Assembly: GCA_020850415.1 (NCBI GenBank)
Contig: JADZER010000020.1
Span: forward strand, 1 to 64,000
Direction of reading: 5' to 3'
DNA: 64,000 nucleotides
Source: Phycisphaerales bacterium
Lineage (GTDB): Bacteria; Planctomycetota; Phycisphaerae; Phycisphaerales; UBA1924
Within the stretch, counting starts at the first letter, position 1. Each line of letters starts with the position of its first letter. Both the position numbers and the translations under genes were made by a program. The notes under the pieces are model-generated. The model did not search any database. It saw nothing but the letters and a program-made list of their open reading frames with translations, and was not told the DNA's origin. Shown here in pieces: positions 35,061 to 43,600 of this stretch.

Positions 35061-35620
35061 CCTGCGCGGCGGAGAGGTTGCCGCGCGTGCGCCGGGCGAG
35101 GGCGCGCGGGTGGGTGCTGTTCGAGATGATGATGGCGTTGACGATCTTCATCTTCATGGCGGTGGCGGTGCTGGGCGCGGTGAACCAGGGCCTGATGAGC
35201 GCCGAGCGGACCCGCGACGCGTCGAAGGCCGCGGACCTGGCCCGCTCGACGATGGCCAAGCTCGAGGCGGGGCTGGGCACGGTGCAGAACCTCGCGGGCC
35301 CGGTGCCGGCGTGGGAGCCGACTCTCGACGCCGAGAGCGCGGCCGATGCGCCCTTCGACGAGTCGGCGCCGGCGGGTTTCTCCGAGGAGCCCCCGGTCGA
35401 TTCGCTGTGGGAGGTCGAGATCGAGACGCTGCCGTCGGAGTTCCCCGGGCTCACGCATGTGACGGTGACGGCGGTGCGCCGCGCGTCGGAGCTGAGCGAG
35501 CGGGTGGCGGCGTCGTACACGCTGCACCAGCTCGTGCGTCTGGCGCCCGAGACCGAGGACAGCGTCGGGGAGCTCGACGACATCGGGGCGAGCGTCGCGC
35601 CGCCGGGGGGCAGGCCATGA
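35057..35620 (+). CDS. gspI: Minor pseudopilin GspI-like
   Basis: The protein has 187 residues. The basic leader ends ARARG, then WVLFEMMMALTIFIFMAVAV. The residue after the cleavage site is Trp instead of the usual Phe or Met, while Glu at +5 is kept, so processing by prepilin peptidase is still expected. The head has DASKAADLARSTMAKLEAG, as in GspI, and DSLWEVEIETLPSEFPGLTHVTVTA. Assignment to I rather than J rests on order and length. It is coupled by ATGA overlaps on both sides. Confidence 0.72.
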   Translation: MTCAAERLPRVRRARARGWVLFEMMMALTIFIFMAVAVLGAVNQGLMSAERTRDASKAADLARSTMAKLEAGLGTVQNLAGPVPAWEPTLDAESAADAPFDESAPAGFSEEPPVDSLWEVEIETLPSEFPGLTHVTVTAVRRASELSERVAASYTLHQLVRLAPETEDSVGELDDIGASVAPPGGRP

Positions 35621-36354
35621 CCGGGTGCGCGCGGGGCATGACGCTGCTCGAGGTGATGTTCGCGCTGGCGATCCTCGCCGTGCTGTCGGTCGGCGTGGGC
35701 GCGTTCTACTTCGAGATGAACACCCGGCGGGACCGGCTGGTGCTCATGGCCACGCAGCAGCGCGATGTCTCGCTGTACTTCGACCGGCTCGAGGGGGCGC
35801 TGCTCTCGGCGCTCGCGGTGGCGCCCGATGGGTCGGCCGGCGTTCGCGGCGACGCGACCTCGCTCTCGGTCGCGACCCGCGCGGTGCAGCCGAGCTTCGA
35901 GGACAACGCCGCGCTGGACGACGGGTGCGTGATGACCTTCGCGTTCGACGAGCCGGGGCGCCGGTGCACCCAGTCGGTCGCGGCCGGCGGGCAGTCGATC
36001 AGCGAGCCGGTGCTCTCGTCGGTCGAGCGGCTGCGGTACCGCTACTCCGACGGGCGCCGCTGGAGCCAGAGCTTCGACAGCGCGAGCGCGGGCGGGCTCC
36101 CCGTCGCGGTCGAGGTCTCGGTCTGGCTCGCGTCCGGACAGCCGTCCACGCCCGAGGGGCCGCCGGCGGCCCCGGGTCCGACGGAGCCCGGCGGGCCGGA
36201 CGGCGCGTCGTTCGAGGAGCCCGAGGACGAGCTGGGGCCGCTGGATATCCCGACGCCCGAGCCCGAGGAGGCGGTGTGGACCCCCCGCGAGCCCGACCAT
36301 GTGCGGGTGATCGGCATCCCCGATGCGCCGGACTGGCAGGAGCGTGAAGGATGA
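35617..36354 (+). CDS. gspJ: Minor pseudopilin GspJ-like
   Basis: The protein has 245 residues. A very short leader (MTGCARG) precedes MTLLEVMFALAILAVLSVG. The head contains QQRDVSLYFDRLEGALLSALAVAPDG and VEVSVWLASG, the GspJ pattern. The last 65 residues are a Pro/Glu-rich acidic segment, again longer than usual and like the tail of GspH. The gene order H-I-J-K matches classic type II clusters. It overlaps gspI and gspK by 4 bp each. Confidence 0.75.
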   Translation: MTGCARGMTLLEVMFALAILAVLSVGVGAFYFEMNTRRDRLVLMATQQRDVSLYFDRLEGALLSALAVAPDGSAGVRGDATSLSVATRAVQPSFEDNAALDDGCVMTFAFDEPGRRCTQSVAAGGQSISEPVLSSVERLRYRYSDGRRWSQSFDSASAGGLPVAVEVSVWLASGQPSTPEGPPAAPGPTEPGGPDGASFEEPEDELGPLDIPTPEPEEAVWTPREPDHVRVIGIPDAPDWQEREG

Positions 36355-37961
36355 GCCGACGCGGCGGGGCCATCCTGGCGGTGCTGTTCCTGATGGTGAT
36401 CGGGATCCTGATCGCGGCATCGGTGCTCGTGAGCGCGGACGCGGCGGGGGCCACCAGCCGGGCCGAGCTGCACCGCACCCAGTCGCGGGCGCTCGCGTGG
36501 TCGGGCGTGCAGGCGCTGATGGCCGAGCTCGCCGAACAGCGGGACGCCATGCTCGACGGCCAGGCGCCCGAGATCACCGCCGAGTGGGACCTCTACACGC
36601 TCGACGACGGGACGCGGGGGGGCGTGCGCCTGATCGACCTCGACCCGCAGAACCCCGCGATCATCCTCCCGGAGAACGCCAAGCTCGACATCAACACGGC
36701 GACGGCCGAGATGCTCGCCCTCGTACCGGGGCTGGACGCGACCATCGGCGCGGCGATCGTCGCCGCGCGGGGGAGCACGCCCTTCACCAGCGTCGGGCAG
36801 CTGCTTGGGGTGGAGGGGGTGACGCCCGAACTGCTCTACGGCGAGCGGGGCGACGAGGACGCCCCGCCGGCGCTCGAAGCCCAGCCGCCGGCCCCCGGCG
36901 GGGCCCTGGAGGGAGGGCTCGACAGGTACCTGACGGTGTTCTCCTTCGATCCGAATGTGCAGTCGGGGGTCGGCGAGGGGTCGGAGTTCCGCGGCAAGCT
37001 CCGGGTGAATCTCGATCAGAGCTGGTCGGACAAGCTGGGCGAGGCGATCACCGAGCGGTTCGGGCAGGCGGCGACCGACGCGATCAGGCAGGTGATGGAG
37101 TCGGGGCAGTCGTTCAAGACCGACGGCGAGCTCGTGCGGGTGCTGATGTTCTTCAATGTGGAGCCGGAGGACTGGGTCGAGGTGCTCGATGTATTCACCA
37201 CCTCCGACGACGAGTTCCTGCGCGGGCGGGTGGACCTCGGCACCGCGCCGGCCGAGGTCCTGGCGTGCATCCCGGGCATCACCCCCGAGCAGGCCGGGGC
37301 GATCGTGAGCGCCCGCGAGGGTGTGGACCCGGCGGTCCGATCCAGCCCGGCGTGGCCCGTGATCGAGGGGATCCTGACGCCCGAGGACTTCGCCGAGGCG
37401 GCCGACTGGCTCACCACGCGGTCCACCCAGTGGCGCGTCCGGCTGGAGGCGGGGATCGACCCGGGCGACGCGACGGAGTTCGACGAGTCGACGCCGATGA
37501 CGCTGGAGCAGATGCTCGAATCCTGGGACGCGCCCGCCGAGCCCTCGCTGGAGCACCGGGTCGTGCTCGAGGCGGTGATCGATGTGGCCTCGTCCCGGGC
37601 CCGGGTGGCCTACCTGCGGGACATCACCATGCTCGAACCCACGCTGGCGATGCGGGCGGCGTTGCGGGAGGCCGAGGAAGACGGGCCGTTCTCCGGGCCG
37701 GAGCCCGTCGTCGGAGGCGAGGAGCCCGAGCCCGACCCCTTCGACGAGACCGACCCCTTCCTGGCCGACTCGGCGGATTTGGACCCGGACACCGGCGAAC
37801 CGGGCGAGCAGATGCCGCCCCTCGAGCAGCCGATGGACCTCCCCGGCGAGGGCGACCCCACGGAGAGCGAGCCGCCGCCCGACGGCCAGCCGCGAACCCC
37901 CCCAGACATGATCGACCGGCGCATCGGCCGGTGGACCACGCGCAAGGCAGGTGATGCATGA
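36351..37961 (+). CDS. gspK: Pseudopilus tip protein GspK
   Basis: The protein has 536 residues. It has a short leader, then a hydrophobic helix (GGAILAVLFLMVIGILIAASVLV) without the usual Glu at +5, which is typical of GspK at the tip. The helix-hairpin-helix-like GspK core is at about 112-155 (LDINTATAEMLALVPGLDATIGAAIVAAR) and a second one is near 300-345 (LGTAPAEVLACIPGITPEQAGAIVSAR). GspK is usually about 320 residues. Here the second half and a long acidic Pro-rich tail (about 440-536) are extra. It should form the tip complex with GspI and GspJ. Confidence 0.85.
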   Translation: MSRRGGAILAVLFLMVIGILIAASVLVSADAAGATSRAELHRTQSRALAWSGVQALMAELAEQRDAMLDGQAPEITAEWDLYTLDDGTRGGVRLIDLDPQNPAIILPENAKLDINTATAEMLALVPGLDATIGAAIVAARGSTPFTSVGQLLGVEGVTPELLYGERGDEDAPPALEAQPPAPGGALEGGLDRYLTVFSFDPNVQSGVGEGSEFRGKLRVNLDQSWSDKLGEAITERFGQAATDAIRQVMESGQSFKTDGELVRVLMFFNVEPEDWVEVLDVFTTSDDEFLRGRVDLGTAPAEVLACIPGITPEQAGAIVSAREGVDPAVRSSPAWPVIEGILTPEDFAEAADWLTTRSTQWRVRLEAGIDPGDATEFDESTPMTLEQMLESWDAPAEPSLEHRVVLEAVIDVASSRARVAYLRDITMLEPTLAMRAALREAEEDGPFSGPEPVVGGEEPEPDPFDETDPFLADSADLDPDTGEPGEQMPPLEQPMDLPGEGDPTESEPPPDGQPRTPPDMIDRRIGRWTTRKAGDA

Positions 37962-39547
37962 AACTCCGAGGCAACCTCGCGGTGCTCAACTACGACGGTC
38001 ACCAGCTCTCGGCGGTGTGGGGCATGGTGCATAAGGACAGCGTCCGCATCCGCGGCTGGCTCAGCGCCGAGCGCCCGAGCGACCTGGACCCCTCCGACGG
38101 GGACGGCGCCGGCGCGTGGGTGGGCAGGGCGCTCAAGGAGGCCGACTGCTCGACGCGCCAGTGCATCATCGCCGTGCCGCGGGCCAGCGTCGTGCTCAAG
38201 CGGTTGAGCTTCCCCACGCTGGCCGAGGGCGCCGACGCGGACCTCGCGGGCATGGTGTACCTGCAGATGGCGCGCCAGCTGACCATGCCGCTGCACGGCG
38301 CAGCCCTGGACTTCGTCCGGCTGCAACCGCCCGCCGGCGGCGCGGGTCCTGCGCCGACCACCGAGGTTCTCGCCGCGGCGCTCCCGGGTGAGCAGGTGAC
38401 GGCCTGCCGCACGCTGGCAAAGCACGCCAAGCTCAATCTCCGCTCGGTCGCGCTGCGGGGCGAGGGCTCGGCGGCGTTGTTCGCGCAGCTCTCGTACACC
38501 CAGGACGGCCCGGTGCTGGGCGTCTCCGTCACGCCGCAGGGCGTGGAGCTGGGCATCGTGTCCGAGGGGCGGGTGGTGTTCTCGCGGGCGGTGGATATCC
38601 CGCCGCCCGTCGGGGTGGAGGACTGGCGGGCGTTCGCGGACCGCATCAGCGTCGAGGCCAAGCGCTCGCGGATCAGCTTCCGCGGGGCCGGGGAGTCCAA
38701 GGATCTGGTCTGCATCGCGATGCTCGGCGACGACTCGCTGGCGGCGTCGGTGGGCAGGACGCTCAGCGAGGAGCTCAGCCTGCCGTGGGAGGCGGTGCGG
38801 TTCCCCAACGCCATCGAGATCCCCTCGGGCATGGACGGCCCGACGCGGGCGATGCTCGCCCCGCTGATCGGCCTGATGCTGGGCGCCGCGATCAACCGCC
38901 CGACCTACGACTTCGCGAACCCCCGCAAGGCGCCGGACACCGCCGCGTCGCTCCGCCAGGCCGGCCTGGCGGCGATGCTGGGGCTGGTGATCTTCGGGGG
39001 CGGGGGCTGGGTGCTGGCCGACCAGCAGCTCAACTCGCTGCAGGCGAAGGTCAAGCAGGTGCAGCAGGATCACAAAAAGTACCAGGACCAGTACCTGCGC
39101 CAGCTTCGCGCCGAGGCGAGGATCAACCACATCGAGAAGCTGCGCGAGCCCGCCGTGGACTGGGTGGCCCACCTGGAGTATCTCTCGCGGGCCTCGCCGC
39201 CGGCGGGGGCGGCGAGACTGGAGTCGGTCAACGGGTCGATCAAGGCCTCCGCGGTGCGGTTCGGGGACTACACCGACGGCGTGTGGGCCGATGCCAAGCG
39301 TCTGGCGGACGGCAAGTGGACCAAGAGCGCCTCGGTCGAGTTCACGATCTCGGGCTCGGCGAGCCGCGAGGTGGCCAACAACTTCCGCGACAGCCTGGTC
39401 GCGAGCGATGTCTACCTGACCAGCACGCGCGGGGCGGATGTCGCCGGGAAGTTTGAGTACATCCTGACGGCGAGGGCCCCCTCACCGAAGGATGTGGTCA
39501 AGGACGAGCCCGCCGAGGCCCCGGCGCGGACCGGGGGTGCGTCATGA
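37958..39547 (+). CDS. gspL: GspL/PilM-PilN-like inner-membrane assembly protein
   Basis: The protein has 529 residues. The N-terminal part (about 1-320) is an actin-like PilM/GspL cytoplasmic domain (CIIAVPRASVVLKRLSFPTL, VLGVSVTPQGVELGIVSEGRVVFSR, MLAPLIGLMLGA). One membrane helix follows (about 333-352, LAAMLGLVIFGGGGWVLA), then a coiled coil (SLQAKVKQVQQDHKKYQDQYLRQL, listed here in pieces of the same helix) and a ferredoxin-like PilN/GspL periplasmic domain. It recruits GspE to the membrane. It overlaps gspK and the next gene by 4 bp. Confidence 0.8.
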   Translation: MKLRGNLAVLNYDGHQLSAVWGMVHKDSVRIRGWLSAERPSDLDPSDGDGAGAWVGRALKEADCSTRQCIIAVPRASVVLKRLSFPTLAEGADADLAGMVYLQMARQLTMPLHGAALDFVRLQPPAGGAGPAPTTEVLAAALPGEQVTACRTLAKHAKLNLRSVALRGEGSAALFAQLSYTQDGPVLGVSVTPQGVELGIVSEGRVVFSRAVDIPPPVGVEDWRAFADRISVEAKRSRISFRGAGESKDLVCIAMLGDDSLAASVGRTLSEELSLPWEAVRFPNAIEIPSGMDGPTRAMLAPLIGLMLGAAINRPTYDFANPRKAPDTAASLRQAGLAAMLGLVIFGGGGWVLADQQLNSLQAKVKQVQQDHKKYQDQYLRQLRAEARINHIEKLREPAVDWVAHLEYLSRASPPAGAARLESVNGSIKASAVRFGDYTDGVWADAKRLADGKWTKSASVEFTISGSASREVANNFRDSLVASDVYLTSTRGADVAGKFEYILTARAPSPKDVVKDEPAEAPARTGGAS

Positions 39548-40605
39548 AGTCGCTGCACAAGGCCGTGCTGGTCCCGCTGCTCGCCGTGCTCTTCGTGGCG
39601 GTGGGGGGGCTGGGCTACTTCCTTCACTTCTACCGCTACAAGGCGAAGCTGGACGGCCAGCAGGCGACCAGCGAGACGGCGGTCGACCAGTTCCGCGAGT
39701 GGCTGGAGTCGCGTCCCTCGACCGACGAGAAGCTCCGGGAGATCGCGGCCACCACGCTGGGCTTCAGCTCGGAAGTGGTCGACACCCGTTTCCGCTCGGG
39801 CCTCAGCCGCCTGGCACTGACGGCGGGGCTCATCGAGGGCGACACGGTCATCACACCCCGCGGCGCGCCGACGGCGGTGAAGAACCCCACCGCCGAGAGC
39901 CGCGCCGGCAGCATCGCCGAGTTCCGCGACTATCTCGCCAACGAGTCGATCAGCGCCCCGGACCTGTACCTGATGGAGGCGACGATCAAGGGCTCGGGTT
40001 CCTTCGACGCCGTCACCAGGCTGCTCGCGCTCGCCCAGACCCAGCCCTGGATCTGGTCGGTCAAGAGCTTCACCCTCAAGCCCCAGGACGACGAGGCGAG
40101 GATGTTCGAGATCACCGCGACGGTGACCACCGCGCTGCTGCCGGACCTGGCCCCGCCCGCCCCCGAGTCCGGGGACGCGCCCAAGCCTGCGATCGAGGCC
40201 CCCGAGATCAAGGACCCGGGCGCGGACTACATCCTGGCCGTGGGCTCGATCGTGAAGCGCAATGTCTTTGCCCCGCCGCCGCCGCCGCCCCCCGAGATTC
40301 AGGTCACCCAGGCCAGCACCGATGTAATCCCCAGCGAGGGGGCGGACCCGGTCACGCCGCCGGCCCCGCCGCCCGCGTATCACGAGTGGCGGCTCACCGG
40401 CCTGAGCGGGAGCCCGACTCAAGGTAGACTGGCGTGGATGCTCAACACGCGGACGGGCACGGCACGGCTGCTCAGACCCGGCGAGGGGGTGCTCGACGCG
40501 GTGCTCGTCGACGCCGAGGCTGAGCGGGCGGTGTTCAAGATCGGCGACGCCCGGTACGCGTTGGCTCTGAACGAAACCCTCGCGGACCGCCACCGGGTGG
40601 AGTAG
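39544..40605 (+). CDS. Fused GspM/PilO-like and GspC/PilP-like protein
   Basis: The protein has 353 residues. One N-terminal membrane helix (about 7-28) and a helical linker precede a ferredoxin-like GspM/PilO domain (about 90-205, LYLMEATIKGSGSFDAVTRLLALAQ). A Pro-rich linker with IVKRNVFAPPPP follows. The C-terminal domain (about 275-353, WRLTGLSGSPTQGRLAWML...LLRPGEGVLDAVLVDAE) follows the HR-domain pattern of GspC and PilP, the part that binds the secretin N0 domain. No separate gspC is in the cluster, so this chain may do both jobs. It lies directly upstream of the secretin gene. Confidence 0.7.
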   Translation: MKSLHKAVLVPLLAVLFVAVGGLGYFLHFYRYKAKLDGQQATSETAVDQFREWLESRPSTDEKLREIAATTLGFSSEVVDTRFRSGLSRLALTAGLIEGDTVITPRGAPTAVKNPTAESRAGSIAEFRDYLANESISAPDLYLMEATIKGSGSFDAVTRLLALAQTQPWIWSVKSFTLKPQDDEARMFEITATVTTALLPDLAPPAPESGDAPKPAIEAPEIKDPGADYILAVGSIVKRNVFAPPPPPPPEIQVTQASTDVIPSEGADPVTPPAPPPAYHEWRLTGLSGSPTQGRLAWMLNTRTGTARLLRPGEGVLDAVLVDAEAERAVFKIGDARYALALNETLADRHRVE

Positions 40606-40626
40606 GCGGCCCGGCTGACAATTCGG

Positions 40627-40632
40627 TATAGT
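40627..40632 (+). promoter_or_regulatory. Possible -10 box before the giant secretin gene
   Basis: TATAGT lies in the 93-bp gap between the gspM/C gene and gspD, 66 bases before the ATG. No good -35 is visible. It may allow extra, separate expression of the secretin. Confidence 0.35.
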
Positions 40633-40698
40633 GGGCACTAGCTCATGGCCGCGGAGCGGCAAGTCGGGGGAAACCCCGGCTGTTGAAAGGAGTCTCGA

Positions 40699-43600
40699 AT
40701 GAACCCCCGTGCTCGCACCCGCGCAGCCGTGATCGCTTCCCTGCTCGCCTCGGCCGGCTCGGCGTCGTCGGCGCTCGCCCTGCAGGACCAGACCCCGCCC
40801 CCCGTTGAACAGCCCGCCGCGACGGAGCCTCCGGCCCAGCCGGCGCCCGCCCAGCCTGAGGCCGCCCAGCCGGCGCCGGCCCAACCCGAGGCCGGCCAAC
40901 CCAGGCTCGACGCGCGGATCAGCTTCCAGTTCAAGGACACGCCCTTCGCGGCGGTCTTTGACTTCTTCAGCCGCGAGACCGGCCTGCCCATCATCCGGGA
41001 GACCGAGATCCCGGCGGGGAACATGACCTTCATCGGCGGGGCCGACTACTCGTTCGAAGAGGCGCTCTCGATCCTGAACCTCAACCTGCGCCTCCACGGG
41101 GTGGCCCTGCGCCGGGAGGAGAACTTCCTCTATCTGTCGACCGTCAAGGACGCGGTGCGGATGCCCACCCGGGTGGTCGATCTGGCCAGCCTGCCGCCGG
41201 ATGTCACGCGCGACATGATCGTGACGACCACGATCCCGCTGGATAACACCCGGGCGTCGCAGGTCGCCGAGCAGATCAAGCCGCTGATCGGCGAGTACGG
41301 CGGGATCACGCCGGTGGACGCCCAGAACATGCTGATCCTGGTCGAGACGGCGGCCCAGTGCGAGCGCATCGCCACGCTGATCCGCTCGATCGACGCGGTC
41401 CGCCCCGTCGACTCGGAGTTCCAGCTCTTCAAGCTCCGCCACGCCAAGGCGGCGCAGGTGGTCGAGGCCCTGAAGGGGTTGGTCGGGCAGAAGCAGCAGA
41501 CGGTTTTCATCGACAAGGACGGCAATCGGACCGTCGCCGAGGAGATCGACATCGCGGGGCTGAACCTCCAGCCGGACGAGCGTACGAACTCGGTGATCGC
41601 CGTCGGCCCGCGGGCCCGGATCGAGCTGGTTGACCAGCTCATCGAGATCCTCGATGTGCCGGACGGTCAGCTCGGCGGCGAGCGTCAGATGGTGACCTTC
41701 GCGCTCGAGACCATCACGCCCGAGCAGGCGGCCCTGACGCTCAACTCGCTCTTCGCCGCCGTGCCGGCCGAGTCCAGGCCCACGGTGCTCGCCCTGCCCG
41801 AGGCGGCGAAGGTCTCGATCATCGGCGCCCAGTCGCTGGTGCTGCAGGCGACGGCGCTGATCGGCGAGATCGACCCCGCGGCGGCGACGGGCCGGCCCCG
41901 CCAGGCCCAGCCCGAGTCGGTGGTGCGTTCCTTCACGCTCGAGCACATCAGCCCGGCCCAGGCCGAGTCGATCGCCCGGCGGATGCTCACCGCCCGCCAG
42001 CAGCTTGTCGTGCGGTTCAGCCCCACGCCCGACGGCCAGGGGTTCCTCGTCGCCGGCCCGACCGCGGATGTCCAGACCTTCGAGGACCTGGTCAAGAGCC
42101 TCGACCGGCCGGCGACGACGCGGACCGATGTCCGGGTGGTGCGCCTGGACACGGCCGACCCCCAGCCGCTGATCGACCGCGCGCTCCAGCTCGACAAGCT
42201 CACCGACGAGGGCGCGAAGGACCCGGTGACGGTGACCGTCGACGCGGAGAGCCGCAGCGCCACCATCGTCGGCTCGACGGGCGCGATCGCCCGTTTCGAG
42301 CGCCGGCTGGGCGAGGTGAAGGGGCAGATCGTCGTGCAGACGACCTCCAAGACCTACACCCTCACCACCGCCAAGCCCAGCGAGATGATCCCCAAGCTCT
42401 CCCGCCTGGCCCAGCCCCTGCTCACGCCCGACGACGGCGCGCCCTACAACGCGCCGCGGTTCGAGGCGCTCGACGAGCTAGATTCCCTGATCGTGCGCGC
42501 CGAGCCCGAGCAGTTCGCGGTGCTCGACGAGCTGATCGCCCAGTTCGACACCGACGAGCCGGTCCGGCGCGACTTCCGCGTGGCCCGCGTCACCAACGGG
42601 ACCCCCGCCGAGGTCCGCGACCGGGCACTCGCCCTCATGGCCGAGGTGAACAAGGGGCTCGACGAGGACGAGCAGATCGAGGTCGAGGTGCAGCTCGACG
42701 AGGCCTCGGGCAACCTGATGATCTTCGCCGACAGCCCGAGCATGCAGCAGTTCACCGGCCTCATCCAGCAGGTGCAGCAGCTCGTCCCGCCGGAGCGGAC
42801 GACGCGCGTGCTCGATGTGCAGAACATCGAGGCCGCGGCGATCCTGCCGGCCCTGCAGGAGCTCCTCGCGACCGCCGACCCGATCGACCCGGGTCGCGAG
42901 GTGCCGACGCCGACCATCTCCGTGCTTGAGCGCACCAACTCGTTCATCGTGACGGCGGAGAACGCCCAGCACCAGATCATCCAGCAGCTCGTCCAGCGCC
43001 TGGACAAGCCGGACGCGACGGACCTGCCGCCGATGCGGATCCTCCAGCTCCGCACCGCCGACGCGGTGACCATCGCGTCGACCCTGCAGCAGCGGTACGC
43101 CCGGCGCCCGCTCACCGAGCGGACGGCCGAGCCGGTGGACATCCAGGCCGAGGCGCAGACCAACACGCTGATCGTGGCGGCACACGACAAGCTGTTCGAG
43201 GACATCAAGGCCCAGGTGGACATCTTCAACAAGGAGGGCGCCGCCGAGCCCGAGCGCACCACCAAGCTCTTCCCGCTCAAGGTCGCGCGGGCCACCGATG
43301 TCGCCAGCGCCATGGACAAGCTCTACCCCGAGCCTCCCATGCCCGCCGACCGCTACGGCCGGCCGATGCCCTGGCTGCGCGAGAAGAAGGAGCTCACCGT
43401 CTCGGCCGACCCCTCCAGCAACTCGCTGATCTTCGATGCGCCGACGGACCGAATCCCCGACCTCGAGGAGCTGGCCGAGCAGCTCGACCGGGTCGAGATC
43501 CCGCCCCAGGCCCAGCTGCGGACCTTCCGCGTCATCAAGGGCGACATCAACACGATCGCGTCGACGCTCAGCGGCCTGGCCCGGCAGGGCGCCCTCTCCG

